Shown: piece by piece, positions 9,101 through 17,621 of the stretch | Layout of the letters: the number at the start of each line of letters is the position of its first letter | How positions within the stretch are numbered: the first letter of the stretch is position 1 | From: Pseudomonadota bacterium | GTDB taxonomy: Bacteria > Pseudomonadota > Gammaproteobacteria > Steroidobacterales > Steroidobacteraceae | Assembly: GCA_016703895.1 (NCBI GenBank) | Contig: JADJBE010000008.1 | Span: 1-64,000 of the forward strand | DNA length: 64,000 bases | Reading direction: 5' to 3' | Notes under the pieces: model-generated | The model's input: the letters and a program-made list of their open reading frames with translations, nothing else | What the model was told of the DNA's origin: nothing | Databases searched by the model: none | Made by a program: the position numbers and the translations under genes

Positions 9101-10129
9101 TCGGGTGATGGTGGCTCGGCGAGCGCGTCGACGTCGGTTGCGGCTGTGCCCGTGACGCCTGCGCCGACGGTGTCGATCGCCGCCAACCCCACGTCCGTGA
9201 CGAGCGGCGCAAGTTCAACGCTTACCTGGTCATCGACGAATGCCAGTAGTTGTACCGCGAGTGGCGCCTGGAGCGGTTCCAAAGCGACGTCCGGCACGGC
9301 AAGCACCGGCGCGCTCACCAATTCCAGCAACACGTTCGCGTTGCGTTGCGATGGACTAGGCGGCTCGTCTAACCAGAGTGCGGCGGTCACTGTTACCGGG
9401 AACAACGGCGGTGGCGGAACGAGTGGGCTCGACTTTCGCGGCAATGACTCAACCACTGGCACCGTGCGGTTCCGCTTTACCAATCCGCCTGCCATGTATC
9501 CGGCTACCTACATCTGGCGCGTGCTCCCGCGCCGACAGGCGGGCTATTACACCGCGTTCTTCTGGGGCAACGACGGCACGTTCTTCTGGGACAATGGCAA
9601 CCCGAACAGCTACTACGGCGCGCATCCATATCCGCAGCCGGCGCCCAATGGCTCCGATCACAAGTGGGAAATCTCGGTCAACGGCCGAGACGTTCTCAGT
9701 CCGGAGTTCGTCGAGTACGGCCGTTGGCACACCCAGGCGCTGCGCGTCTGGTCTGACGGCAACGGCAAGCACCACGAGTACTATTGGGACTGGCCGAACA
9801 CGTCGCGCGTGATCCGCCAGACTGAAGACGTGAGCTATGCCAACGTGCGCCCGACCAATGCCGCGCTGACCTTCGGCGATGCGCCGTGGGCACCGTCCAC
9901 CGAGATCATGAACGGTGTCATGCGCGGACTGCAGGTCTACTCCACCTTGCTGTCAGTGAGCGACGTGGGGGCTGAGATCAACAACCCGAAGTCGACCGCC
10001 ACAGGCGCGTCGAACATCTGGTATCTCAATCTCAACCCCACACCCACTGACATCAGCGACAAGTCGGGCGCCGGCAACAACCCGCAGTGGGTTGGCGGCG
10101 AGCGGCCGCTGCTCTGGACCGGACCCTAA
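6188..10129 (+). CDS. Large surface lipoprotein with about twelve Ig-like repeats and a lectin-like C-terminus
   Basis: From the ATG at 6188 the product has 1313 residues. A hydrophobic signal ends in the lipobox LTGC, so an outer-membrane lipoprotein is likely. Residues about 59-1072 hold about twelve repeats of 83-88 residues, each with a P-rich linker, a TLxWSS core, a first cysteine in NATSC, a GxWSG turn, and a second cysteine in FTLTC. This is the Ig-like pattern of two cysteines plus tryptophan. The two N-terminal repeats are more divergent. A glycine linker then leads to a 235-residue aromatic-rich domain resembling LamG/concanavalin-type folds. A GTG start at 6062 in the same frame is less likely because it buries the signal peptide. 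The role is probably adhesion or polysaccharide binding; this is inference. Confidence 0.85.
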   Translation: MKLRSARQTMFVDILLASSPRLASSPRRFAALALLSAASVLTGCDPKFASDDIKREAAGAPKITLEATATKVQPGRSVQLTWSASRATVCAATGAWSGPQETVGTITTPPLLVGTNTFALACSGPGGSDSEALTVTVDDARLIPPPLITLTAVPASVTAGGVATLTWNAEGATACTASGAWSGDRSVAGVAVSEPLTAAENAFALSCAGPGGNANRSVMVTATESPVVPTPPVAPTVTLSASPTSVGVGGSSTLTWSSTDSTNCTASGGWSGSQPTAGSVGIGALTATNSTFTLTCEGAGGSASQTTNVAVDAPPPPPSPTVSLSASPTSVTSGNGSTLSWSSTNATSCMASNGWSGSRPVTGNAGTGALTATNNTFTLTCMGAGGSASQSANVMVTAAPPPPTPAPTVSLSASPASVASGAVATLSWSSSNATSCSASGAWSGNRSTSGSASTSALTNPNNIFTLTCTGAGGSASQSASVMVEAPPPSPPTVALSVNPATVIAGSAATLNWSSNNATSCVASGGWSGNRPVSGAASTGALTATNNSYTLTCNGAGGSASQSASVTVDAPPPPPAPSVSLSANPGNVDSGGSSTLSWSSNSATSCTASGGWSGSRPVSGSASTGALTVTNNTFTLTCNGAGGSASQSANVVVNAPPPAPTVSLAANPANVDSGQSATLNWSSINTTSCSASGAWSGARATSGSVSTGALTDANNTFTLTCAGAGGSASQSTNVAVNTPPPPLPTVSLAANPNVVDSGSSATLSWSSTNATSCSASGGWSGSRPTSGSATTGNLTSSSNFALACTGPGGSSSQSVTIAVNPPPPPSAPTVSLAANPTSVDSGSSATLNWSSTNATSCVAGGAWGGSRPTSGSASTGALTNPNNTFTLACTGPGGGANQAVTVTVNAVAPSATVQLSANPASVPSGGSSSLTWSSTNATSCTASGGWSGSRATSGTASTGALSAANTTFSLSCSGDGGSASASTSVAAVPVTPAPTVSIAANPTSVTSGASSTLTWSSTNASSCTASGAWSGSKATSGTASTGALTNSSNTFALRCDGLGGSSNQSAAVTVTGNNGGGGTSGLDFRGNDSTTGTVRFRFTNPPAMYPATYIWRVLPRRQAGYYTAFFWGNDGTFFWDNGNPNSYYGAHPYPQPAPNGSDHKWEISVNGRDVLSPEFVEYGRWHTQALRVWSDGNGKHHEYYWDWPNTSRVIRQTEDVSYANVRPTNAALTFGDAPWAPSTEIMNGVMRGLQVYSTLLSVSDVGAEINNPKSTATGASNIWYLNLNPTPTDISDKSGAGNNPQWVGGERPLLWTGP
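6233..6268 (+). repeat. Perfect 18-bp tandem duplication in the signal region
   Basis: CTTGCCTCGTCCCCACGA occurs at 6233-6250 and again immediately at 6251-6268. It keeps frame and encodes LASSPR twice just before the hydrophobic stretch of the lipoprotein signal. This is a recent in-frame duplication that may lengthen the n-region. Confidence 0.9.
6363..9399 (+). repeat. Tandem Ig-like coding repeats, about 12 units of roughly 255 bp
   Basis: Successive units begin with a PTVSLSANP-like block and end with GGSASQSxxV followed by a proline run. Nucleotide similarity between neighbouring central units is high, while the first two units are more divergent. Such arrays change copy number by recombination and can be misassembled. 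Confidence 0.85.
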
Positions 10130-10130
10130 G

Positions 10131-10691
10131 CTAGGCGGCCAGGCTCAGCCGGCGTTTGCGCGTAAACGCAACGCCTGCGAGTCCGATCGCCAGCAGCGCA
10201 ATCGTGCTGGGCTCGGGCACGCTGTTGAGCGAGAGGCTGCCCGTGCCGCCCGTGAACGCCAGTGGTTGCTGCGCCGACTGCGCAGCAATCTGTGCGAATG
10301 CCGCTGTTCCCGCGCCTTGCTGAGCCGCAAACACGCCGTCGCCACCGAGCACGGCTAGGCTGATGTCCCACGTGGTGCCAGTGATCGCAACACTCAGATC
10401 ACCAAACAGCGAGTCACCTAGCGTGCTGGTCGCAGACCAGCTGCCCGTGCCGGTGTTGGCGGCGATCTGCAACGATCCGATCGACCAGGACCAGTTACTG
10501 ACGAAGCCATCGTCTGTGTTGATGGCAACTACGGTAGCGTCGACGGAATACGTCTGACAACCCGCGCCGCAAGCCGCGCCCGGCGTTACAGTGCCATCGG
10601 TTGTCAACGTGATGATCCCCGCCGTCGCGAATGGCGAGCTGAGTGCAAGCAGCGAGATGGCCAGAGTCCTTTTGACCATGGTTGTAAACAT
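10131..10691 (-). CDS. PEP-CTERM sorting-domain protein
   Basis: A 186-residue exported protein with an N-terminal signal peptide (LAISLLALSSPFATA) and a C-terminal sorting tail. The tail is VPEPSTIALLAIGLAG, then a basic RKRR, exactly the PEP-CTERM layout recognised by exosortase EpsH/XrtA. The body has one close cysteine pair (CGAGC, about residue 40) and no recognised domain. The ATG at 10691 has an AGGA nine bases upstream; the internal ATG four codons later does not. It converges on the Ig-like lipoprotein with a 1-bp gap. No exosortase gene is in this window. Function unknown, probably surface or extracellular matrix. Confidence 0.87.
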   Translation of the reverse strand: MFTTMVKRTLAISLLALSSPFATAGIITLTTDGTVTPGAACGAGCQTYSVDATVVAINTDDGFVSNWSWSIGSLQIAANTGTGSWSATSTLGDSLFGDLSVAITGTTWDISLAVLGGDGVFAAQQGAGTAAFAQIAAQSAQQPLAFTGGTGSLSLNSVPEPSTIALLAIGLAGVAFTRKRRLSLAA

Positions 10692-10888
10692 TTGTTAAGT
10701 CCTAATCAGTTAGCAAAGACACGGCTCAACATGCAGATCGCATGCCATTGCTATTGCGGTATTGCAAATCAGCAACTTGAGCTGGCGCCGCTCCAGCATG
10801 CTACTAACAGTGTATAGCCCACCGACAAGCGGGCTTCTCAGGCCGATACCAGAACTGTGAACTAGATCGAGGCGGCCGACGCAGCGTT

Positions 10889-13800
10889 CTAGTCGCGCCC
10901 ATTGCTGGCGGGAACATCGATCGATGGCGGAATCAGTTTGTAGACGACTGGCGTGACGAGACGAGCCAGCAAGGTCGAGCTGATCAAGCCGCCGATGATC
11001 ACCCAAGCCATCGGCGAATAGAGACCGATGTTCTGCACCGCGAGCGGCAACAAGCCACCGATGGCGGTTGCCGAGGTAAGCAGAATGGGTAGGAAGCGAA
11101 TTTCTCCGGCACGTTCGATCGCTTCGTCGAGTGCTACACCTTGTTCGCGGAGCTGGTTGGTAAAGTCGACCAGTAGAATCGAGTTCTTGATCTCGATGCC
11201 AATGAGCGCGACGAAACCGATGCTGGCAACAAAAGAGATGTCATTGCGCGATACCAACAGCATCAACAGACCCCCGAGCACACCTAGTGGCACAACGGTT
11301 AGCACGATCAGGGTTGATTTAAAATTGCCAAACTCCAGTACCAGTACAGCGAATATTCCGAACACGGCCACCAGGATCGCAATACCAATGCCGCCGAAGG
11401 ACTCGGCGCTGGCTTCTGCGTCACCGGCGAGCTTGTAACGGTAGCCTCGTGGCCAGTCGATCTGCTCGAGCTGTGCCACCACTTGAGTGGTGAGCCGTGC
11501 TGTGTTGTAGCCCGCTTGCACGTCGGCATTCACATTGATGGAGCGCTCGCGATTGAAGCGCTGAATCAGCGTGGGGGCCTGTTCGAACTCCAGCGTCGCG
11601 AGTTGTGCAACTGGCAGGCTGCCGCCTTGCAGCGTGGGTACCCGAATCTGTTGGATCGCGTCAAAGTCAGCGCGCTCAGCGACCGGTGTGCGCAAGATAA
11701 TGTCGTATTGCTCACCGCTGTCATCCTTGAAAGTGCCTGCTGGAATGCCGGACACGGCGAGCCGCACGGCCTGGTCGAACTCGATGCTGGGCACGCCGAG
11801 CAGTCGACTCTTCTGCGTATCGATAGCGAATCTCAGGTTGGTCCGCGGGATCTTGAGCGGATTGCTGACATCGCGGGTGCCTTCGGTGTTCTCCAGCAAG
11901 CGCTCCACTTGGTGCGCCAGGCGATCGAGTATCGCAAGGTCGGGTCCGATCAGACGCACCGAGATCGGTGCCGAGATCGGCGGTCCATTGGTGAATTCCT
12001 TGACGCGAAAACGCGCGTTGGGATAGTCGTCCAGTCGCTTGCGCAGCGCTTGCAACTTGCGTGTTGTGCTGCGCGTATCGTAGCGATGCAGTTGGACAAA
12101 CAGCTCCGCGTAGTTAGTCGATTCGTTGCGCGTGATGTGATTGTAGTAGATCTGTGGATTGCCATGTCCCAGGTTGGCGAACCAGGTCTTCACTTCCGGC
12201 ATACGCCCAAGCTCGCGTTCCACAAAACGCAGTGCACGGTCCGTCTCATCGAGACTGGTGCCATTTGGCGTGCTGACCTCGATCAGGAACTGTGGCGTAT
12301 CCGCCTTTGGAAAGACACTCGTACCGATCAGCGGCACCATCAAGGCGGACAATGCCAACGACCCTCCCAGCGCCACGATCACCGTGCGTCGCGGTCGCGC
12401 CAGGCAGTAGTGCAGTGCGGGACGATAGTAGCGATGGATCGCGCTCATCACGCGCTGCAGAAAGCGATTGCCCTCTGGGTTGGCATCCTCGCGCAGTATC
12501 CGGCTGGCGAGAAACGGAATGATGAACAGCGCGATCAGCAACGACCCCAGAATCGTCGCAACCACCGTCACGGGCAGCACCCGGATGAACTTGCCGGCGT
12601 TGCCCGGTAGCGCGATCAACGGCACGAATGCAAATACCAGCGCAGCGGTACACCCCAGGACCGCGACCGCGATCTGCCGCGTGCCGGCGAGCGCCGCCTG
12701 CGCACGCGTATAACCCATGCGTAAATGGCGGGCGATGTTCTCTACAGCGACAATCGAATCGTCGACCAACAGGCCTAGCGCGACGACGAATCCCGCGATC
12801 GATAGCTGGTTAAGTGAGTAGCCCAGGAAATATAGTGAAGTGAGGCCGAAAGCGAGCGCAAGCGGTATCGAGATCATGACGATGCCAGCGGCCCGCAAAC
12901 CGAGTGGCAGCAGGGTCAGCATGACGATCGCGATCGCGATTCCGAAGTCGATGTACAGCCGCTTGAGCCGAGTACGAACGTTCTGCGACTGATCGAAGCC
13001 CGTCACCAGTGTCACGCGCTTGGGCAATGATTGGGAAAAACGCTCGGTCACTGCTGCGATGTCCGCGCGGACCTGCAGGATGTTGTAGCCTTCCTTCTGG
13101 TTAGCAGTGACGAATACTGCGCGCTTACCTGAAAAACGCCCGACGTAGGTGAGGGGCGCGTTTTCCCATTCAACCCGTGCGACGTCGCGGATGCGGACGA
13201 CACGCGCGCCTGCGGCGGTGATAACCGTATTGCGAATTTGGTCGAGCGATGTGTACGCACCGGACGTCTTCAAGCTGAAGCTACGTGGACCGAGATCTAC
13301 GATGCCGGCCGGGACGTTAGCGTTCTCACTCTGGATGGCGGCGAGCACTTGGGCGGGACGGAGGTTCAGTTCCGCCAGTCGATTCTGATCGAGTTCGATC
13401 CTGAGCTCGCGATCCGGGTAGGCCCAGGTCTCGGCGGTCCGGATCCCGTCAACTGTCTTCAGGCCGTCCTTGAGTTCGCGGGCGTAGTCTTCCAGTTCGC
13501 GGTACGGCGCCTCCTCTGAGACCAGCGCGAACTGTACGGTGTTGACCAATGCGGGCGAGAGCTTGCGAATCTCGAGGTTCAGGACTTCGGCGGGCAACAC
13601 GGGCCGTAGCGCGTTGATCTCGCGAGTGAGCTCGTCGAACTTCTTGTCTGGGTCAGCGTTGGCTTCGAATTCAATGGCGGTGAACGACACGCCGTCGCGA
13701 ATCGACGTCTCCATCTTGCGGACGTCGTCCAGCTCCGCAATGCGGTCCTCGATCGGCTTTGAAACTAGTCTTTCCAGATCCTTCGGGTCGGCCCCCGGGA

Positions 13801-13951
13801 ATATGGCGATGACAAAAAACCCAGGGATCTTGAAGTACGGATCCTCCTCCCGCGGCATGCTGGCAAAGCTGTACCAGCCGAGAGCGATCAGACACAGAAA
13901 TGTGACCAGCGTGAACTGATAGCGGCGGATCGGGAATTCGAGCAAGGACAT
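10889..13951 (-). CDS. RND efflux pump inner-membrane transporter
   Basis: This 1020-residue AcrB-family (HAE-type) protein is of normal length. It starts with the usual amphipathic segment and first helix (FPIRRYQFTLVTFLCLIAL), has the large periplasmic loops, and shows the central signature VALGLLVDDSIVAVENI, where the aspartates are part of the proton relay region. It should export drugs or other small molecules by proton antiport through the partner adaptor and TolC proteins encoded just upstream. It starts 2 bp after the adaptor stop. Substrate unknown. Confidence 0.92.
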   Translation of the reverse strand: MSLLEFPIRRYQFTLVTFLCLIALGWYSFASMPREEDPYFKIPGFFVIAIFPGADPKDLERLVSKPIEDRIAELDDVRKMETSIRDGVSFTAIEFEANADPDKKFDELTREINALRPVLPAEVLNLEIRKLSPALVNTVQFALVSEEAPYRELEDYARELKDGLKTVDGIRTAETWAYPDRELRIELDQNRLAELNLRPAQVLAAIQSENANVPAGIVDLGPRSFSLKTSGAYTSLDQIRNTVITAAGARVVRIRDVARVEWENAPLTYVGRFSGKRAVFVTANQKEGYNILQVRADIAAVTERFSQSLPKRVTLVTGFDQSQNVRTRLKRLYIDFGIAIAIVMLTLLPLGLRAAGIVMISIPLALAFGLTSLYFLGYSLNQLSIAGFVVALGLLVDDSIVAVENIARHLRMGYTRAQAALAGTRQIAVAVLGCTAALVFAFVPLIALPGNAGKFIRVLPVTVVATILGSLLIALFIIPFLASRILREDANPEGNRFLQRVMSAIHRYYRPALHYCLARPRRTVIVALGGSLALSALMVPLIGTSVFPKADTPQFLIEVSTPNGTSLDETDRALRFVERELGRMPEVKTWFANLGHGNPQIYYNHITRNESTNYAELFVQLHRYDTRSTTRKLQALRKRLDDYPNARFRVKEFTNGPPISAPISVRLIGPDLAILDRLAHQVERLLENTEGTRDVSNPLKIPRTNLRFAIDTQKSRLLGVPSIEFDQAVRLAVSGIPAGTFKDDSGEQYDIILRTPVAERADFDAIQQIRVPTLQGGSLPVAQLATLEFEQAPTLIQRFNRERSINVNADVQAGYNTARLTTQVVAQLEQIDWPRGYRYKLAGDAEASAESFGGIGIAILVAVFGIFAVLVLEFGNFKSTLIVLTVVPLGVLGGLLMLLVSRNDISFVASIGFVALIGIEIKNSILLVDFTNQLREQGVALDEAIERAGEIRFLPILLTSATAIGGLLPLAVQNIGLYSPMAWVIIGGLISSTLLARLVTPVVYKLIPPSIDVPASNGRD

Positions 13952-13953
13952 TT

Positions 13954-15027
13954 TCAGGCTTCGCCAGGTTCGCCTGCTGCTAGTACGCGGATTCGCTCGC
14001 CATCCTCGAGATAAAGCGAGCCATCCGTGATCACCGTGACACCGGGTGCCAAACCACTGGCGAGTGCCACTGAGTCAGCCGCGATGAACGCGACGACGAC
14101 TTCGCGTTTGCGGGCAGTGCCGTCTTCGAGCACAAAGACGCTGGCCCGATCGCGATTGCCCTCGACCAGGGCTGCGATCGGAATATAGGTGAGTTCGCTG
14201 GCAGCGCCGGCTGACGGTGACAGCTGGATCTTGGCCACCAGCCCGCCAACCAACCGGGCAGGGGCAGCGTCGAGACGCAGCTCGATATCAAACAGCCTGG
14301 TGGCGGGATCGGCGGCGCTCGCAATTTCTGACACGGTGGCGGCGTAGGCGATACCGGGAAATGCATCCAGTCGAATCGTGGCGCGGTCGCCCAACTTCAG
14401 TTGCACGATCTCGCGGTCAGCCAGCGCGCTCTGCACGACGTAACCACGGTCAGTATTGCCGACGACGAGCACCGGCTGCCCCGGTGGTACCAGCTCCCGT
14501 TCCTCAGCCAACCGCCTCAGTACCACGCCGTCAGTCGGCGCCGTGATCTGTGCATAGCCACGGTTGAACTCGGCCGATTGCAACTGCGCTCGAGCGAGTG
14601 CGGTTTGCGTTCTGAGATTCTGCAACTGCTCCAGGCTGATGACTTGATCGGCATACAGATTCTCGCCACGCGTCAGATCACGCTGAGCTTTCAGGGCCAG
14701 TTGTCGCGCTTGCTCGACTTGCGCGTTGACCTCGGCCAACTCGATCTCCGCCAGCTTCTGCCCCGCCTTGACCACCATACCTTCCTGCACGGTGATGTTG
14801 CGAATGACGCCGCCGACTTTGAATGACAGGCGCATCTCATCCTTGCTCGCGACGATGCCATTCGCCGCGATTGCCGGCGCTGCAGGTCCGGAGGTTGTCT
14901 GGGCAGCGCGCACAGCAGTGGCAGCTGTGATCGATGGCGGCGCAGACTGATCGGCGAAGCCGCAGCCCCTCAGCACCGTCAGAGCAAGCGGCACTAATAT
15001 AAAGAGTCTGTAGTTAGCGACTGCCAT
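13954..15027 (-). CDS. RND efflux periplasmic adaptor (membrane fusion protein)
   Basis: A 357-residue HlyD/AcrA-type adaptor. After a hydrophobic N-terminal segment there is a possible lipobox ending at the cysteine in VLRGC, weak because of the arginine. A barrel-sandwich/lipoyl half (VQEGMVVKAGQKLAEIE), a coiled-coil hairpin (about 95-150) and the second lipoyl half (ITAPTDGVVLR) follow. It bridges the RND pump below and the TolC-like protein above in the same operon. Confidence 0.9.
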   Translation of the reverse strand: MAVANYRLFILVPLALTVLRGCGFADQSAPPSITAATAVRAAQTTSGPAAPAIAANGIVASKDEMRLSFKVGGVIRNITVQEGMVVKAGQKLAEIELAEVNAQVEQARQLALKAQRDLTRGENLYADQVISLEQLQNLRTQTALARAQLQSAEFNRGYAQITAPTDGVVLRRLAEERELVPPGQPVLVVGNTDRGYVVQSALADREIVQLKLGDRATIRLDAFPGIAYAATVSEIASAADPATRLFDIELRLDAAPARLVGGLVAKIQLSPSAGAASELTYIPIAALVEGNRDRASVFVLEDGTARKREVVVAFIAADSVALASGLAPGVTVITDGSLYLEDGERIRVLAAGEPGEA

Positions 15028-15035
15028 GCAAGATC

Positions 15036-16469
15036 CTATTGGGCGAAAGCGACCGGTAGCTCGCCAGTAGCTGTTGCAAAATCGAGGTCAGCCTGGCGGG
15101 CCAGCAACGCAAAGCGCGTGACGTTCAGATTGAGTTGCGCGGCGGCGAGGCTCGCGCGGGCATCGATGAATTCAACCTGGCTGATTGCGCCGGCGTCGCG
15201 CTTGCGCGAGGCGATCAGGAAGGCGGCGTCTGCCGCTGCGACACGGGCCTCCGCGGTCGTCAGCGAATCATTGGCGGTGAGCAATCGATCCAGTGCCTGT
15301 TGCACCTCGAGTTCGATCTGGCGGGCCGTTTGCTCGCTCTGCAGTTGCGTCTGTCGGAAGCCGACGACCGCTTGTCGCTCGTTCGCGGCGCGCGCACCGC
15401 CGTCGAATAGTGACCAATTGATTAGCAGTGACAGCGTGACAAAGTTGCGGCCGCTGCCAAATTCGTAGGCCTCGCCTTGAATTCCTGCGTCGACACCGAG
15501 TGCAAGGGTCGGCCAGCGTGCTGCGCGCGCGATCCGGATTTGTGCGCTACTGGCGTCCTCCAGCCGCTCGAGTTGCGCCAGTTCAGGACGGCGCGCCAGC
15601 GCGGTCGCCCGCATTTGCACGAGATCAGCGCGTGCGGCAGCCAGCGTCGTTGCCGGTTCGCTTATCTCGAGCGAGTCGTCGAGTGGGCGATTCAGCAGGA
15701 AATTAAGATAACTCTGGGCTTGCGAGCCGCCGTTCTCGGCTTCGCGCAATTGCTGCGTCACCGCTAACAATTCCGCCTTGGCGCGCAGCACCTGGTCTTG
15801 AGTTATCTTGCCATTGCGAAACAGCGATTCATTGACACGGAAATTCTCCTCGAGAAGCGCGAGGCTGGAGCGTACGATGCCGACCGTTCTGGCTGCAGCC
15901 AGCCAGTCCAGGTAGGCAACTGAGATGTCGCGTTGCAGTCGACGTGCGAAAGCCGCTCGCGCATAGCGGCGCGCGCCCAGCAGATCGCGGCTCGCACGGA
16001 CGGCGGCGGGAATCGCCGGCGCGAACAGCGGTTGTCGCAGACTGACGCGCGTATCTTGCTCCCGCTCGCGAATCAGATTAAAGCCGCGATCTTCGATTTG
16101 TGGCAGGCCCGCGGGCCTGCCGTCGGCTGTCAACAACTCATTCAAAGTCGTGTAGACGGGGTTGAGTGCGTCGGCCAGTGGCACGACGATTTGGCGCCCG
16201 CCTTCGGCCCAGGTGTAGCGGGCGAGAAAATCGAGCTGTGGGAAGTAGTTTGCCCGTGCAGCGTCGAGTGCGGCGGTTGCCCGCTCGAGTTCCAGTGTTT
16301 GCGAGCGCAAGGCCAGATTCGACTCCAAGCCTTGGTTCACATACTCATCGATCACCTGCGCGACGACGCGCTGCGAGTTATCTTGTGCCAGGCAAACGGG
16401 AACCATGCCAAGCATCGCTAACAACACGAGCGGCATCGCAGCCAAACTTGCCCGGCGCGCTGCACTCAT
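15036..16469 (-). CDS. TolC-family outer-membrane efflux protein
   Basis: A 477-residue protein from the ATG at 16469, with a signal peptide ending near VPVCLAQ and two related halves rich in long helices, typical of the OEP/TolC fold. The frame extends further upstream, but that part is only an antisense-like read of the tetR 3' end, so the internal ATG is chosen, 28 bp after the tetR stop. It forms the outer-membrane duct of the pump encoded next. Confidence 0.9.
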   Translation of the reverse strand: MSAARRASLAAMPLVLLAMLGMVPVCLAQDNSQRVVAQVIDEYVNQGLESNLALRSQTLELERATAALDAARANYFPQLDFLARYTWAEGGRQIVVPLADALNPVYTTLNELLTADGRPAGLPQIEDRGFNLIREREQDTRVSLRQPLFAPAIPAAVRASRDLLGARRYARAAFARRLQRDISVAYLDWLAAARTVGIVRSSLALLEENFRVNESLFRNGKITQDQVLRAKAELLAVTQQLREAENGGSQAQSYLNFLLNRPLDDSLEISEPATTLAAARADLVQMRATALARRPELAQLERLEDASSAQIRIARAARWPTLALGVDAGIQGEAYEFGSGRNFVTLSLLINWSLFDGGARAANERQAVVGFRQTQLQSEQTARQIELEVQQALDRLLTANDSLTTAEARVAAADAAFLIASRKRDAGAISQVEFIDARASLAAAQLNLNVTRFALLARQADLDFATATGELPVAFAQ

Positions 16470-16497
16470 TGCCGATCTCTCGGTTGCTCTCGTTGTT

Positions 16498-17163
16498 TCA
16501 CTCGTTGTTGCTCTCGTTTTTCTCTGGGGCGACGAGCGAGCGTGTCGCCATTGCGAGTGCCTGCTCGAACAGGCTCTGGGCGGCAACCCCATCGTGAGCG
16601 AGTACGTTGGTCTTGGTGGCGGCGAGTTGAATGACGCCGTGCATGAAGCCCCACAGCGTGATGCTGACCAGCATCGGCGGTCCGACGTCGGCGCGGATCG
16701 AGCCGTCGCGCACACCGGCGTCGATGGCGGCGATCATGACCTGATGGACGCTGTCACCACTCTGCACGCAGGCCGCTTCGGCGCCGGTTGCGTGTTCCAC
16801 GGCGGGTGAATGCAGCTCGAAGCGCGCCAAGGCTTCGAACAGCGTAGGGCATTCCTGCGAAAAGGAGAGATAGGCGCGACCCATCTCGCGGATCTGATCG
16901 AGGCCAGTCGCTTGGCTCTTGGCACAGTCGCTGAAGCGACCCTGCAGCGCGGCCAGCGCCCGATCCGCGAGCGCGAAGACGAGGTCTGATTTGTCTTTGA
17001 AATAGACGTACAGCAAGGCACGCGACAGGCGTGCCGTGCGCGCGACTTCGTCCATCGTCAATGCATCGAGTCCGACTTGCCGGGAAGCCGACTCCGCCGC
17101 GTCGATGATCTCCGTGCGCCGCCGTTCTTTCTCCTCAATGCGGCGATCAGCGACGAGATTCAT
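16498..17163 (-). CDS. TetR/AcrR-family repressor of the efflux operon
   Basis: A 221-residue protein with an N-terminal TetR helix-turn-helix (about 17-62; LDALTMDEVARTARLSRALLYVYF without the last letters is the core, with YVYFKDKSDL closing it) and an all-helical ligand domain. First gene of the tetR-tolC-adaptor-RND operon, so local autoregulation is expected. A perfect palindrome 22 bp upstream of its ATG is the likely operator. The inducer cannot be predicted. Confidence 0.88.
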   Translation of the reverse strand: MNLVADRRIEEKERRRTEIIDAAESASRQVGLDALTMDEVARTARLSRALLYVYFKDKSDLVFALADRALAALQGRFSDCAKSQATGLDQIREMGRAYLSFSQECPTLFEALARFELHSPAVEHATGAEAACVQSGDSVHQVMIAAIDAGVRDGSIRADVGPPMLVSITLWGFMHGVIQLAATKTNVLAHDGVAAQSLFEQALAMATRSLVAPEKNESNNE

Positions 17164-17184
17164 CGACCAAGTTTAAGGAGAGTT

Positions 17185-17199
17185 TTGACAGAGTGTCAA
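17185..17199. promoter_or_regulatory. Palindromic operator, probable TetR-family site
   Basis: TTGACA-GAG-TGTCAA is a perfect 6-3-6 inverted repeat. Because of the symmetry, both strands carry the hexamer TTGACA, so a bound repressor would cover a -35 box. It lies 22 bp upstream of the tetR start in the gap divergent to feoA. Confidence 0.7.
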
Positions 17200-17268
17200 T
17201 AACTGGATGCTTGTCTAGAATAGTCGTTAAAGTACGTAGACGCGTCCGACCGTCGGTGACAGCTTCAC

Positions 17269-17289
17269 AAATAAGAACTCTTCTCATTT
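17269..17289. promoter_or_regulatory. Fur box upstream of feoA
   Basis: AATAAGAACTCTTCTCATT (17270-17288) matches the widely used Fur pattern AATGAGAATnATTCTCATT at 15 of 18 specified positions and is nearly palindromic. It lies 35 bp upstream of the feoA start, so iron-replete repression of feoAB is expected. Confidence 0.75.
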
Positions 17290-17324
17290 ACAACCGACTG
17301 TGCAGAGCCGATACTCCGCTCAAC

Positions 17325-17621
17325 GTGGCAAATACAATTCGACCTGCGCTGCTGTCTGACCTCATCAAAGGTGAGAGCGCCTCTGTGGTGGCGCTGGATG
17401 ACACGGCCGAAGGCGTCGTGATTGCACAACGCTTGCGGGATCTCGGCTTCGTGCCGGGTGCCACCTGTGAGGTGGTTGCCCGTATGTCGCCCGGCGGTGA
17501 TCCGATGGCTGTGCGCGTTGCAGGGTCGACTTTTGCCCTGCGTCGTCGCGAGGCCGGCGTGATTGCCGTGCAGCGCCATACCTTGGCCGACGACGCGCGA
17601 GCTCCTCTGCCGCAGCCATGA
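17325..17621 (+). CDS. feoA: Ferrous iron transport protein A
   Basis: A 98-residue SH3-like FeoA protein. VIAQRLRDLGFVPGA and the following beta strands with DPMAVRVAGSTFALRR match the family. I place the start at the GTG at 17325 (VANTIRPALLSDL), since FeoA proteins normally begin close to the ALLSDL motif and the frame upstream looks non-coding and contains the Fur box. The stop overlaps the feoB start by 4 bp (ATGA). Confidence 0.85.
   Translation: MANTIRPALLSDLIKGESASVVALDDTAEGVVIAQRLRDLGFVPGATCEVVARMSPGGDPMAVRVAGSTFALRRREAGVIAVQRHTLADDARAPLPQP

Noticed and set aside
11483..12610. A 375-codon frame antisense to the RND pump
   Set aside because: It lies wholly inside a conserved gene, has no recognisable motif, and reflects the high GC codon pattern.
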